Source: Shewanella sp. TC10
GTDB lineage: Bacteria; Pseudomonadota; Gammaproteobacteria; Enterobacterales; Shewanellaceae
Length of the DNA: 64,000 bases
NCBI RefSeq assembly: GCF_009663145.1
Contig: NZ_VKHR01000010.1
Span: 41,602-105,601, forward strand
Reading direction: 5' to 3'
Shown here piece after piece: positions 46,384 to 57,223 of this stretch (position 1 is its first letter; every line of letters starts with the position of its first letter). The notes under the pieces were generated by a model. The model made no database searches, was not told the origin of the DNA, and worked only from the letters and a program-made list of their open reading frames with translations. The translations under genes were made by a program, and so were the position numbers.

Positions 46384-48381
46384 CTAAATCATATCTTTAT
46401 ACTTTATAAAAACAGCATCTTTAGCTTTTATTGTTATTTTACCCTTATTATTGTATTTCCTATTATTAATTAACAAAATATTTCTTTCAGTCAAATCAGT
46501 AATATCTAACAATATTGGCTTTCTAAAAGGATTCGCAATCACAAGTCCGTTTTCAAACTTTCTATACACCACTTCAGCTCCTGAAGTAATGCTTAAATCT
46601 GAGATGTGTATTTCTTCAGCATCAGACTCAAACTGTAAATGGTTTAAGCCAGCTTTTAGTTGTTTGAAATAAAATCGGCTTTCAAACAAATGATTACCAC
46701 TCCAAGTCATATTTTCTTGGCTTTGCTCTAAATTAGGCATAATAGAGATATAGCTAACCTGCTCATTTTTAGAATTCAAATTTGTAGATTTGGATTTTGA
46801 ATTCATAACCAATACAACATCATCAACACTGACTAGCGAGAAGGTACAAGAAAACTGTTGAGCTCCAGTTCCTATACGCTTAAAAATGTTAACTTTTTCA
46901 CTAGGTACATAAATTGAGTTTTTCTGTTCATCAATAGCGACTTTACATTCCATAGGTTGACTATCGCTGATTTTATAATGCATTGGAGGGGATATTGCTT
47001 TACCAAGCCAATTATTATACTTTTTTTTCCGTCCCGTTAATTCAGGCCAATTATCAATTTTTTTACCTTTGGGTCTGTAAGCTGGGGCTATCGTTGCGTC
47101 CATAATCAATGCTGCTGCGACTCTCAATTTTCGAGTATTCTCAGTTGGCGCAACAGATTGACCTTTTTTTGAAGGTAACTCCCCTAGTTTGATATAACTG
47201 AAACAAGGTGAGTAACAGTTATCATTCCAAAATAAATGCCTATTCATCCCTGAAGACCATTGTTCGATTTCAGGATCCCAATGGCTTGGCCAGGTTTCAC
47301 TTTCAATTCCGTTAAGTAGCCCAAACTCTCGTTGCTGATTTAATTCATTACCGTCTGCTAGTAGAAGCTTATTATCACCCAGCTTCTGCCTCAATTGGGT
47401 TAAAAAATGGCGAACCCCGATGCTATATTGATTAGCAGCCTGATTATCTAACGAGCTAAATTTCCCATCAAAATTATAATCAATTTTATTTTTTCGTGTG
47501 TGATGACCTAATCCACGATAGCTAGCGAGTACATCAAATTCAATTCCATCAAATGAAGATAACGAGCCTTTATTACTCATATAGCTAAGTAAATTATCTG
47601 CTAAAGCTTGAGCCATTGACTGACCATAATCGGCTTTACTTCCTAATTGAGTAAAATTATAACGCCATAAGGATTGCTCGCTCCCTTTAGCAAAAGGGGC
47701 TTGTGCAACATGTGGCGCTAAATAGGCGTTACCTTTGTCAAATGAAAGAGGCTTAGTATTAAATTGCCCGCGTGCGACAGTAATTGAACTTTGTTTTTTA
47801 TTGATAGAGACTAATTTAACTTGCTCAACTCTATCCCAGTTAAGCTTTCCATTAGCACCTCGAGTCACAATAGCAATATCATCATTGCCTTTATTGCCTC
47901 GTCCCCATCCCTGCTTAAATACATCTGTATTGTTTACTTTTATGACCGTCGCATCTGCAGATGGAGTAATTTTACCTTTTGCATCAGTACCAACAAAATA
48001 CGTCCAATCTTGGTGTTTAAAAGCATCTAAATCAAAACGAGGGTCTCTGGCATTACCATTGAAATGTAATAACATCAATTTTTGCGGGAATTCACTTTTA
48101 TACTTAAGAAACTTCTTTTGAGCCTCACCACTCCTTCCTGGAATTTCTTCATCTAAGGCTTTAACAACCATACCATCAAGTTTTGACCAACGATTTTTCC
48201 ACTTTTCGTAAGGAATAGTTTCATTGGCAGCGCTGTTTTCTGCGTTTCTAAAATATATTGCTTTGGGGTATTCCTCGCCCATGATCGTTAGCGATGATAA
48301 GTCACTACTTATCACTGCAGAAGGTGCCACACTAAGCAATATAAGTAAGCAGCAGCTTACTCTTTCGATACACGTCATCAT
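46384..48381 (-). CDS. Secreted protein, possible TIM-barrel glycoside hydrolase, function unknown
   Basis: This protein of about 665 residues has a signal peptide (about 1-25: MMTCIERVSCCLLILLSVAPSA). It has LMLLHFNGNARDPRFD, FDGIEFDVLASYRGLGHH, LLLADGNELNQQ and GIESETWPSHWD, a spacing of acidic residues on strand ends that resembles barrel glycoside hydrolases. A C-terminal beta-sandwich (about 530-665) ends VFIKYKDMI. I do not recognise an exact family. The ATG at 48381 has AAGGA seven bases upstream. It lies just upstream of GT61, and a link to glycan processing is inferred. Confidence 0.6.
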   Translation of the reverse strand: MMTCIERVSCCLLILLSVAPSAVISSDLSSLTIMGEEYPKAIYFRNAENSAANETIPYEKWKNRWSKLDGMVVKALDEEIPGRSGEAQKKFLKYKSEFPQKLMLLHFNGNARDPRFDLDAFKHQDWTYFVGTDAKGKITPSADATVIKVNNTDVFKQGWGRGNKGNDDIAIVTRGANGKLNWDRVEQVKLVSINKKQSSITVARGQFNTKPLSFDKGNAYLAPHVAQAPFAKGSEQSLWRYNFTQLGSKADYGQSMAQALADNLLSYMSNKGSLSSFDGIEFDVLASYRGLGHHTRKNKIDYNFDGKFSSLDNQAANQYSIGVRHFLTQLRQKLGDNKLLLADGNELNQQREFGLLNGIESETWPSHWDPEIEQWSSGMNRHLFWNDNCYSPCFSYIKLGELPSKKGQSVAPTENTRKLRVAAALIMDATIAPAYRPKGKKIDNWPELTGRKKKYNNWLGKAISPPMHYKISDSQPMECKVAIDEQKNSIYVPSEKVNIFKRIGTGAQQFSCTFSLVSVDDVVLVMNSKSKSTNLNSKNEQVSYISIMPNLEQSQENMTWSGNHLFESRFYFKQLKAGLNHLQFESDAEEIHISDLSITSGAEVVYRKFENGLVIANPFRKPILLDITDLTERNILLINNRKYNNKGKITIKAKDAVFIKYKDMI

Positions 48382-48450
48382 TCTCACGTCCTTATGATAG
48401 TTAAGTGTTTTAATATACCAAGATTACTGTGGACTTGCTTATTCTTCAGC

Positions 48451-48500
48451 AAAAAAAGAGCTATCTGCATGTTGAAAAACAACTACACAGATAACTCTTG
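48451..48500 (-). terminator. Terminator after the subtilase gene
   Basis: Read on the minus strand, AAGAGTTATCTG pairs with CAGATAGCTCTT and is followed by TTTTTTG. It lies about 40 bases after the stop of the 2652-residue gene. Confidence 0.8.
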
Positions 48501-48538
48501 TTAAATATAATTTCGATTTAGCTTTTAAAGACTAAAAA

Positions 48539-51500
48539 CTAATTAACCGCCTGTGAACTTATCAACTCAAGGCTACTACCATCTAATACTGTTATTGTTC
48601 GTAATTCAGTAGATTGGTTTATCCCTTCAATAACAATATCCATCACGCCATCTTGATTGATATCTTCACTAGTCAAAGAAAGGCTCTCCCAACGGCCAGT
48701 TAAGCTATAACGACCAAACTCAGAGAGTGTTTGTCCATCTTTTACAATCAACTGCACTGTGCGATTACTTTTGGTATAGCCCAATAAACCGTATTCATTA
48801 AAGCCATCATTGTTTAAATCACCAAGTTCTTTAACTTGAATATCTTCCCAACTAGCTGGCCAGCTGATATTCGCTATACGAGTATTAGGTAGCGCGCCGT
48901 CATTGATACGCAAGAACACTTTGCCCGTATTAGGGTTTGTTCCTACTATCGCCACTTCACGTATGCCATCACCCGTTCTATCTGCCACTAAAATCGGCGT
49001 CACATCAATTAAGTCAGCAGGCCAACTAAAGGTGCGAATTACGCCGCGTTTATCATGACCTTTTTTAACAACCCACTGATAACGGCCATCATCTTTACGC
49101 TGACCAAACTGACCCCAGTCAGTCGTGCCATCGCCATCGATGTCATCCATTTCAATTAATTGGATATCAACCCATAACTTATTCCAGTTATAGACCTCAA
49201 CTTTTGAACTGGCATCTGCGCCGTCATAAATAAACAACTGGCCTTTATCCAAGCGAGTATGACGACCGTATAATGCCACTTCAGGCACACTATCAAAGGT
49301 AACATCTGTCATAGTCACAAAGCTTAAACGGTCCCATAAGTTAGGCCATTTGAAGGTTTGATAAGCTGCTTTAGTCGCGCCATCTTTTACCACCAGCTGA
49401 CGCGTACCATTACCTAAATGTACCCCGCTAATCGCATACTCCTGAATGCCGTCTTGAGTTAAATCAGCTAAAGCCTCAAAACTCACGTCACCTAAGGTCG
49501 CAGGCCAATTCCAGTTGCCATATTTAGCTCCTGTAGCACCATCATAAACCGCTAATTGATAACGGTTAGCACTGACGTCAAAACCAAAGATACCGATTTC
49601 ACCAACACCATCAGCGTTACGATCGGTAAGTAAGTTAACGCTTGCCGATTCATAACTGTGGTTAAGGCTGAAACTTGCAAGTTCAGACGCATCAACACCA
49701 CTTAATAGTGTGACATCTACAGCCGTATCACCAATCTGATATTTAAGCCAGTCGGAAACTCCGTTACCGCTAATATCTGCAACCTTAACTAATGTATCCT
49801 TTTCACCAACGCTGATGTTTGGGTCTAGAGGATTACTGCCATTGTTGTATTCTGTGCCATCATCAACACCATCACCATCGGTATCTGGGTTATTTGGATC
49901 AGTACCTAACAATATTTCTTCAATGTTGGTTAACCCATCACCATCATTGTCAGCCTGTGCATCTGTTGGATCAAACGGGTCTAACCCATAATAAAGTTCC
50001 AAGTCGTCTGGAATACCATCATTATCGACATCACTTGGAGTAGCTGTTAATGCAATGCCAGAAACCGACACTTCAAGTTCATTAATAAGTACACCGCTTA
50101 ATGTCAATTCTGTAATATTATCCGATTTAACATCAAAGTAGACCGTTAATACTGAGCCAGACTGCCCAAGAACAACACCCGAAGCCATCGCTATTTTTAG
50201 CTCACCTGGTGTTTGATCATTTTGTATCATATTCCACTGACTAGTTAGCGAGCTTTGCTCAACACTGAGTAAACTCACATCGCTGGTGCTAAATGATAAA
50301 GTGAGATCGATTGCGCTAGTGTTCGGTTGATTCACATATAAATCAACCACGATAGCATCATCAACCACTCGGCGGTTAAACCAGCGAACACTTCCATCAA
50401 CAGCATTAATCTGGCTTGCTGACATGGCATTGCCACTTGGGTCTCCAACCAAGTAAGCCGTAAAGTCTTGCCCAGTTAAATCACTGTTAACATTAGCAAG
50501 GCTTCGCTCTTGAGGGGTAAATTGCCAAATAGCAGCACTACCCGTTAGCGGTAATGGAGTTAAGCCAGCCGCATACTCTAATACAGTGTTAACCTCCATG
50601 GCCGTGACTTTTCCATCCCCATTAAGATCTGCGGCATCTAATGCCCTACCATCTAGCAGTGATGAGCCTGTAATGTGTTTGAGCATTAATGCGGCATCAA
50701 AAGAAGTAATTTTCTGACTTGTAGGCTCAGCTACATGGGTCGCTCGCAACGTGTGCGATCCTGTGTTAACGCCAAACAAGCTATAGCTTCCATTGGTATT
50801 ACTCAAGGATTGAGACACGCCATTATCAAGTAGCACTTCAACGTCTGGCATGGGTTCATTTGCAGCCCAATGGTTGATGCTCCCACTTACCGCATAGCCT
50901 TTGGCAATGTTCACATTACCGGAGTAAGCCGTTGCACTTATCGCATTGTCATTTAGCGACACATCAGACAGCGAGATTTCAGTCGTGCTTTCAACATCTG
51001 CTATTACGGAAAACTCTAACCACAACAATGATCCACTACCACTGGCGGTACTACCGCTGCTTGCTGCTGCAATATTGACACTGCCGTTAACGGGCTGATA
51101 TTGCTCCATTGTCCAACTGCCCACTAGAGCGCCTTTACGCACTTGCTCCAACCTAAGTTTAGTAGCGTCATAGTTAATAATTAAGCTCATGGCTTTTAAA
51201 CCGTTGACATTATTAACGCTAATTGGCACATCTAAGGTTTGACCTGTGCCAGCTTGAATATCTTCAATACCCACGCTCACATCTGATGAGGTATAAGTGA
51301 ACGCCCCTGCAAGTCTTGATGATTTACCATCATTATTGGTTACTGTGACATCTACTTGCGCCGGATAATGGCTAGCCGTTGTGCACTGCAATTCACTGTC
51401 GCTAATGCGGTTAGGTGACATACACACAGTATTACCTACCGCAATTGATACCCCCTCTTTAAAGTTTCGCCCTGATAGCGTCAGTAAAGTACCGCCATCA

Positions 51501-54500
51501 GCAGCGCCAGTGTTAGGCTGCAATGCTGTGACGACTGGCGCATCGGTCACAAAAATTTTGTGAGGTGTCGCTGTGCGGCCACTAAAGGATGATGAGGTGC
51601 CATCAGTTGCTTCAATAAAATACTCCACCCCTGGTGCTTGCATTGCACTGCCAGGAATAGTGGCACGATATTGACTCCCTTGCTGATTAGACATAGGCAC
51701 AGTGACATAAGCGCTATTGCCCATGGTGCGGTAGTTAAGGCTAACACTGCTTACAGCAATGTTGTCGGTAACGTCTGCCTGCACAAATACGTTGGCACCA
51801 AAACCTGCCTCATTAAGAGGAATATGGCTAATAACAGGCGCAATCGTATCTACAGGCGTTGCAGAGGCGATATTTGAACCATCTGATTCACCTGCGGCTG
51901 ATACCACTTTAAATTGATAGAAATAAAGTTGTCCAGGTTCGACGTTTTCATCTTTATACTGATGAGTCTCACTTTCAATTAAAGACTGATGTATACGTTG
52001 ATAAGAGCCATTTTGCTCGGTTGCACGATAAAGGTTGTAGCCATATAAGGTTTCAAAATCATCCTGAGACCAAGATAAATCAACAAACCCTTCACCGGCA
52101 CTGGCTTGTAATGTTAATGCCTCTAAACCACTACTATTGACTGAAAAGCGATAACGCGCGTAATCATTACCTGTCACTAACCATGCATTATCCGCGGCTA
52201 CCGCACCTTGAATACGTACATATTGATAGCCATCACTGGCAACGGGTGAAATGGCAGCTTGGCCTCGCCATGTTCGTGCATCAACCCAGTCACCTGTGAC
52301 ACCAAAATCAGTATATGGATAATCAGGGCCAAACCAAGCTTTAGGCTGTACGTTAGTGTCCATATCACGGTTAAAGCTCACTTGCCACTGCATGGTTTCT
52401 GCGCCGAATTTGTTGTCTTCACGGACATTGCCATCAACATCAAGTAATTGTACATCGGCCACAAACGGGTAGGCGCTTTCAGGTGCGACTGTTAATCGTG
52501 GCCCTACTTTGGCTTTATTAAGATTAAAGTCATCATTGTAATCAATAATGGCGGTATCGATTAAAAAGTCGCTGTCGGTGCCCCAAAAGTTACCACTAAA
52601 ATCTTCATAAGCTGGGTCGCCCGATTTTTCGGCGGTATGAATTTGCAGCCATAAATCTGGGCGCGGATCCCAATAGCGGTTTAAAAAGGCATTATTTTTA
52701 AACTGAGTAGCCGATTGAAAACTATTTTCAATATAGCTGGCTAAGGCGGCTTTTAAGCTTGTTTCACCTGGGTCGGTATCAAACTCGATAATATAAACAT
52801 CGGTTGTGTAATCAGGTCTTACCCGAGTGAGCGCATCTTCGCTGTTGTAGGTGTTAATATAGTGCTCATACCAATAGCTATAATCTACAGGATAATAACC
52901 TTCACAACCCCAATCATCGTTGCTGCAATACTCGTTAGCTTGCTCAATTTTCTCCAACTTCCAACTGGCCTCATCAGCAGCTTGGCATTGATAGTCACCT
53001 GCTGCGTGACACGTTGCATAATCACTGTAACCATTATTATCAAGTACTTGTTGTAGCTCTTGATTAAGCAAGTCAGCTTGTTTTTGCTGATATCGGCTTT
53101 CAATCCAGCTTCGAGTGAGTGGTTCATCTGGCGTAAAGGCACATAAAACCGGATCGCTAAATTCATCCCAACAATTAAAATTACTGTTAATGGTGTCCCA
53201 AAGCTTATCTTTAACATAAGTGAGTTGTGGCTTTTTACCTTGTATGGTAATTACTTGCGGGTTTTGAGTGCGGTTATTCCAATACAGCTGCCCCTCGGTA
53301 AAATCATAATTTGGCGTTTCGCCATTGCTCCAGGCATAGCTGTCATCTGCCTGCAGTATATAACCGACATTGGCTCTAGAGCTGATGTTACTTTCTGCGT
53401 CTCCCATCGCACCATATAACCAATCAGATAGTGCGGTAAACTCATCAGCATCTGATACTGTGGCTAGCGAAGCACCATCACCCAGTTCGCTAACAAAGGC
53501 TTGTGCATCTTCAAGCTGCCAGCCCTGAACATAAGCTTGATAGTAACTGCTGTTATTAAAGATTAACGGCTTAGATAAACTATGAGCTAACTTCGCATCA
53601 ACCGCAGGGCTTTTTAATACACTGGGATAGATGGCTCCCTGAGCACTTTTCTTGGTATTACCTAAAAAAACATTGCCTTTACCAATTGCTGAATCGCTAT
53701 AGAGTCCATTTATTGCATTAGAGTTTTCGATTAAGGTTTGTGTTATCCCCCCAGGAATATCGACTTGAAGCGTTTCACTGGCATTTACTTCGCCTTCCTC
53801 ATCCCACGGATAAATAGCACCTAACGAATTTATTCTACTAGTTAATATATCAATGCCTGCTAAGTTACTTGTCTGCTCGCTTCGCCAGTATTGATTATCC
53901 TTTTCATAAAATAGTTGATAACTTTCAATACCTCTAGAGAATTGAACAAATTCAGCGGTTATTTTATTGCTGTTATTGTAACTTTGATAATTGTAATTAT
54001 TAAAATTAACCAACTCTGCATATTTAAAACTCACTTGTTGAGCATCTGTAGTACGCACTACCACCATGCGGTCGGGGAACAAATCTGACGGTTTAAATAC
54101 TGCGGGTTGATCGATAGAGCCTTCGACTATCAACGAACCTTCAACCTGCAAATAGCTATTGTTGAACTGAGCATAAACATCATCGGGCTGACTGCCCCAA
54201 AATTGCACCTGTACCCCAGGGCCCATTTTTAAGGTGATATCTTTTTCAATCAACACCGGCTTATCAATAATGTATAGCGCTTTGCGATCAAGGGTGATCA
54301 CTCCATCCACTACACCATCGGTATCGAGTAACCCTCCGGCAGTGCCCGGCGCATCGCTGTCTAAAATAGACGGTAATTCAATGCCGCGATTGACCAATAA
54401 CTGAAACTCGGATTCCGACTGATAAGTTGAGGTGTCTAATGGATCAAGTCCATTAGTGCCAGTAAACTTAACCTTAATATTGATAATATGGTTATTAGGG

Positions 54501-56497
54501 GTATCGTCGCTAATTTTGAAAGTAAATGGATCGCTAACACCGGTGACAACACCATCTACATCGTAAATTAAGCCATTATCATCATTACCAAAAGTCCCCA
54601 CAGATTGATAATCAACAGTATCAGTTAACCATTGCACATAGGGATCAACACCAACAGCACCATCAACGGATGCCTCTAGAGTGACTTGCACATTATCGGC
54701 CTGGCCCCACTGATTACGTACAATCACGGCTAAATCAATCGTTTCGCCCGCATCGACCTTACCATTGTTATTGCCAGCACCTTGATTGCCACCATCCCAT
54801 AAATAATGTTCCAGATAATTAAGTTTAGGCTTAGGGGTATTGGTAAGCGCTTCTAATGCATCAATACTGTGATAAGAAATAGTCGGTTTATTAACATCAT
54901 AGGTTTTACCTTGTTTCATTGGCCCAGTTGCGCCCAATTGCCCCATAATAAAACGCGATGAATATGTAGCTTTATCGTCAAAGCGAGTACGCACTAACGC
55001 TGCAATACCTGCGACCACAGGCGCGGCCATTGAGGTGCCATCCCATTTGGCATAACTATCGTTAGGTAAGGTTGATAAAATATTGACACCAGGCGCCATG
55101 ACTTCATACTCGACGCTGTCATCACTTATACAGTCAAAATTTGAGAAACCCGCGAGGTAATCGCCTTTACTGTTAGCCGTTGGTGACTCAGCCATAACAC
55201 CGAGTACCCAAGGATAAGCTGCAGGATAAGATACTGAATAGGGTTTGCCACAAAGTTGATTGTTAGGCATGCCATTGTTACCGGCTGAAGCAATAAGTAC
55301 TGAAGTACCAAATGCAACCGCCAGCGCATCTTCTTCAGCTTTAGAGTAGCTTGTACCACCAAATGACATATTGATAATGTCAGCACCATTTTCTGATGCA
55401 TAGTAAATAGCTTCTGCTATATCGGCACTGGTTAACACACCACTATATTGAGCCGCCTTAATTGCCATAATTTGCACGTTAGGGGCAACACCAACAACGC
55501 CTTCATTGTTATTATTTTTTGCAGCAATAATGCCAGCGACATGCGTACCATGACCATGATCATCCATTGGGTCGCCATGATGATCCCAAGTTGAACCAAC
55601 AACTGACACTCCGTGAATATCATCGATGAAGCCGTTATTGTCATCATCCATACCGCTATCAGCTATTTCACCACGGTTGACCCACATATTAAGCTTTAAA
55701 TCAGGGTGGTTATAATCGACACCGGTATCAATCACGGCAACCACTACATCACGATTACCATTTGGATCAAAACCTTGATCTGACAACCATTGCCAGCCCT
55801 CAGGTGTATGGGTGCTTGATAAATGCCACTGCTCATTATATTGGGGATCATTGGGTAAGGGTAAAGCGGCTGTTAAGGTTCGAATTTGCAATTCTTCTAC
55901 ATACTCCACATCACCTCGAGTGGCTAACTGCATCAATATTTTTTCATGTTGCTTGGTATCATCAAGTTTAACCCTATACCAGCGACTTGCCTCTTTTTGG
56001 GCTTTAACAGTTTGTGACGCAACCGCACTTAAGCCACTATTTTTTTGTAAGCTGTACTGCGTGTCACTTGATTTATATAACGGGCTTAGATTTGCGCCTT
56101 GTATATATGGCACAGAAGAAGTTGAAAATGAGCTTAAATTGTTAGTATTGGCTTGTAAAAAAACAGGAGCAAATTTTACTAATAATTCACCAGATTCACA
56201 TTCATTGCCTTTACAACGATTAATTTTTTCATCAATACTGGCTGTAGGCGAACCTGTAGCTGATAAGCCTTTATAAGGCCCACGAAAGTGAGTTTGCTTT
56301 AGTAACTGTGCTGCATTAGGTAAGCTTTGAGGGTTTTCGTTTACCCCCTCAACAAGCTGAGTTTGAATAGATTCGTCACTTATATTGCCTGCAATAATAT
56401 TAGGCGCTGAGCTTATTGATGCGGCAGCATGGCAAGATATTGACATATATAATGCACTCATTGCTACGAGTACAGGCTTAATATTCTTATTATTCAT
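48539..56497 (-). CDS. Giant secreted S8 subtilase with lectin-like, cohesin-like, dockerin-like and FG-GAP modules
   Basis: This is a 2652-residue exported protein. After a signal peptide (about 1-24) and a propeptide comes an S8 protease with catalytic Asp257 ([13 protein letters not shown]), His about 319 ([10 protein letters not shown]) and Ser about 488 (GTSMAAPV). Later modules, in order, are a C-type-lectin-like domain (about 985-1060), FN3 (1470-1545), IPT/TIG (1655-1737), a cohesin-like domain (1740-1864), a carboxypeptidase-regulatory-like fold (1866-1925), a dockerin-like segment (1929-1980), a second cohesin-like domain (2036-2152), thrombospondin type-3 calcium repeats (2156-2226), and eight FG-GAP-type repeats (2232-2652). 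No LPXTG, PEP-CTERM or GlyGly-CTERM signal is visible. Export route and protein substrate are unknown. Confidence 0.92.
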   Translation of the reverse strand: MNNKNIKPVLVAMSALYMSISCHAAASISSAPNIIAGNISDESIQTQLVEGVNENPQSLPNAAQLLKQTHFRGPYKGLSATGSPTASIDEKINRCKGNECESGELLVKFAPVFLQANTNNLSSFSTSSVPYIQGANLSPLYKSSDTQYSLQKNSGLSAVASQTVKAQKEASRWYRVKLDDTKQHEKILMQLATRGDVEYVEELQIRTLTAALPLPNDPQYNEQWHLSSTHTPEGWQWLSDQGFDPNGNRDVVVAVIDTGVDYNHPDLKLNMWVNRGEIADSGMDDDNNGFIDDIHGVSVVGSTWDHHGDPMDDHGHGTHVAGIIAAKNNNNEGVVGVAPNVQIMAIKAAQYSGVLTSADIAEAIYYASENGADIINMSFGGTSYSKAEEDALAVAFGTSVLIASAGNNGMPNNQLCGKPYSVSYPAAYPWVLGVMAESPTANSKGDYLAGFSNFDCISDDSVEYEVMAPGVNILSTLPNDSYAKWDGTSMAAPVVAGIAALVRTRFDDKATYSSRFIMGQLGATGPMKQGKTYDVNKPTISYHSIDALEALTNTPKPKLNYLEHYLWDGGNQGAGNNNGKVDAGETIDLAVIVRNQWGQADNVQVTLEASVDGAVGVDPYVQWLTDTVDYQSVGTFGNDDNGLIYDVDGVVTGVSDPFTFKISDDTPNNHIINIKVKFTGTNGLDPLDTSTYQSESEFQLLVNRGIELPSILDSDAPGTAGGLLDTDGVVDGVITLDRKALYIIDKPVLIEKDITLKMGPGVQVQFWGSQPDDVYAQFNNSYLQVEGSLIVEGSIDQPAVFKPSDLFPDRMVVVRTTDAQQVSFKYAELVNFNNYNYQSYNNSNKITAEFVQFSRGIESYQLFYEKDNQYWRSEQTSNLAGIDILTSRINSLGAIYPWDEEGEVNASETLQVDIPGGITQTLIENSNAINGLYSDSAIGKGNVFLGNTKKSAQGAIYPSVLKSPAVDAKLAHSLSKPLIFNNSSYYQAYVQGWQLEDAQAFVSELGDGASLATVSDADEFTALSDWLYGAMGDAESNISSRANVGYILQADDSYAWSNGETPNYDFTEGQLYWNNRTQNPQVITIQGKKPQLTYVKDKLWDTINSNFNCWDEFSDPVLCAFTPDEPLTRSWIESRYQQKQADLLNQELQQVLDNNGYSDYATCHAAGDYQCQAADEASWKLEKIEQANEYCSNDDWGCEGYYPVDYSYWYEHYINTYNSEDALTRVRPDYTTDVYIIEFDTDPGETSLKAALASYIENSFQSATQFKNNAFLNRYWDPRPDLWLQIHTAEKSGDPAYEDFSGNFWGTDSDFLIDTAIIDYNDDFNLNKAKVGPRLTVAPESAYPFVADVQLLDVDGNVREDNKFGAETMQWQVSFNRDMDTNVQPKAWFGPDYPYTDFGVTGDWVDARTWRGQAAISPVASDGYQYVRIQGAVAADNAWLVTGNDYARYRFSVNSSGLEALTLQASAGEGFVDLSWSQDDFETLYGYNLYRATEQNGSYQRIHQSLIESETHQYKDENVEPGQLYFYQFKVVSAAGESDGSNIASATPVDTIAPVISHIPLNEAGFGANVFVQADVTDNIAVSSVSLNYRTMGNSAYVTVPMSNQQGSQYRATIPGSAMQAPGVEYFIEATDGTSSSFSGRTATPHKIFVTDAPVVTALQPNTGAADGGTLLTLSGRNFKEGVSIAVGNTVCMSPNRISDSELQCTTASHYPAQVDVTVTNNDGKSSRLAGAFTYTSSDVSVGIEDIQAGTGQTLDVPISVNNVNGLKAMSLIINYDATKLRLEQVRKGALVGSWTMEQYQPVNGSVNIAAASSGSTASGSGSLLWLEFSVIADVESTTEISLSDVSLNDNAISATAYSGNVNIAKGYAVSGSINHWAANEPMPDVEVLLDNGVSQSLSNTNGSYSLFGVNTGSHTLRATHVAEPTSQKITSFDAALMLKHITGSSLLDGRALDAADLNGDGKVTAMEVNTVLEYAAGLTPLPLTGSAAIWQFTPQERSLANVNSDLTGQDFTAYLVGDPSGNAMSASQINAVDGSVRWFNRRVVDDAIVVDLYVNQPNTSAIDLTLSFSTSDVSLLSVEQSSLTSQWNMIQNDQTPGELKIAMASGVVLGQSGSVLTVYFDVKSDNITELTLSGVLINELEVSVSGIALTATPSDVDNDGIPDDLELYYGLDPFDPTDAQADNDGDGLTNIEEILLGTDPNNPDTDGDGVDDGTEYNNGSNPLDPNISVGEKDTLVKVADISGNGVSDWLKYQIGDTAVDVTLLSGVDASELASFSLNHSYESASVNLLTDRNADGVGEIGIFGFDVSANRYQLAVYDGATGAKYGNWNWPATLGDVSFEALADLTQDGIQEYAISGVHLGNGTRQLVVKDGATKAAYQTFKWPNLWDRLSFVTMTDVTFDSVPEVALYGRHTRLDKGQLFIYDGADASSKVEVYNWNKLWVDIQLIEMDDIDGDGTTDWGQFGQRKDDGRYQWVVKKGHDKRGVIRTFSWPADLIDVTPILVADRTGDGIREVAIVGTNPNTGKVFLRINDGALPNTRIANISWPASWEDIQVKELGDLNNDGFNEYGLLGYTKSNRTVQLIVKDGQTLSEFGRYSLTGRWESLSLTSEDINQDGVMDIVIEGINQSTELRTITVLDGSSLELISSQAVN
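48542..49830 (-). repeat. Duplicated FG-GAP domain coding segment, copy 1
   Basis: This segment encodes the last 430 residues of the subtilase. It matches 57227-58500 at the DNA level over almost its whole length, by eye about 80-85 percent, with codon-position drift. Eight repeats of about 52 residues each follow the pattern of an acidic DxxxDG turn, a strand, and a W-x-W-P strand. Confidence 0.85.
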
Positions 56498-56787
56498 TAT
56501 TAATAGACCTTGAAGTTCAATTTCAAAATAGTCGTTCCTGACTTAGCGTTAATAATATTCACAATATTTAATGGTATAACAAAAGCGCTTTACTCATCAC
56601 AAACATTAACCACCAAGACAACTAACACTGGCAACGTGACTATTACAATTAATACGGCGGATATCAACAAATAATATTGATCTAAAACAACAATTCAATC
56701 TTTACCAATTCAGCCAGATATAGGGTAGCTCATTAAATAAACTACCAAATACAGTATTGACACAAACAACTAAAAAATCAATCACTT

Positions 56788-56832
56788 AATACAGTAAAAG
56801 CTAATACAGTGAAGGCCAATACAGTAAAAGCT
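56788..56832. repeat. 15 bp tandem repeat, three units
   Basis: AATACAGTAAAAGCT, AATACAGTGAAGGCC and AATACAGTAAAAGCT follow each other exactly. The first and third are identical. It is about 290 bases upstream of the subtilase ATG. Confidence 0.85.
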
Positions 56833-56930
56833 AAACCTGATTAACATTAATTCATATACCTATAAGGTTAGCTATAAAACAAACAATTAAAACCCTCGAT
56901 AATACTCAACAAATCTTTTACTAACATAAT

Positions 56931-57006
56931 GAATAATGATAATGAATAATGAATAATGAATAATGAATAATTAATAATGAATAATGAATAATGAATAATA
57001 AATAAC
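56931..57006. repeat. Heptanucleotide tandem array (GAATAAT)n
   Basis: Eleven consecutive units include eight exact GAATAAT copies, with TAATAAT, GATAAT and AAATAAC as the variants. It lies about 430-510 bases upstream of the subtilase start. Such arrays are prone to slippage, so copy number may vary between strains. Confidence 0.9.
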
Positions 57007-57170
57007 ATTTTAAAAGTTAAATACCCGTATTGATTATTTACAGACAATTTAGATTCACGAATAAAACCGCATATTGTGTGATAAATATTAAATAAAGTTT
57101 TGAGCTATAGAGAAGTAGAAATATTCCAACCTCAGAATTTATATTTCGCGCATTATCGATTCAAGATAAC

Positions 57171-57196
57171 AAAAAGGCCACGAATGTGGCCTTTTT
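57171..57196 (-). terminator. Terminator after the 891-residue gene
   Basis: Read on the minus strand, AAAAAGGCCAC pairs across ATTC with GTGGCCTTTTT. It begins about 28 bases after the stop. Confidence 0.9.
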
Positions 57197-57223
57197 AGTT
57201 TAATAAGTCATGAAGGTAGTGGT

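Larger units (their letters stand above)
56498..57170. other. Long gap between two secreted-protein genes
   Basis: About 670 AT-rich bases between the subtilase start and the terminator of the 891-residue gene. It should carry the subtilase promoter. It holds a 15-bp triple repeat (56788-56832) and a heptanucleotide array (56931-57006), both listed. No gene is supported. Confidence 0.65.

Noticed and set aside
47735..48121. 128-residue plus-strand open frame
   Set aside because: It is antisense to the secreted 665-residue protein, with no ribosome site and no recognisable domain.
43000..48500. JUMPstart/ops element expected upstream of a long RfaH-controlled glycan operon
   Set aside because: I looked for GGCGGTAG on the minus strand in the gaps before the GT61 and GT2 genes and did not see it.
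55812..56276. 154-residue plus-strand open frame
   Set aside because: It lies wholly inside the subtilase signal and propeptide region on the other strand, with Cys-rich low-complexity sequence and no ribosome site. It is a shadow of the real gene.
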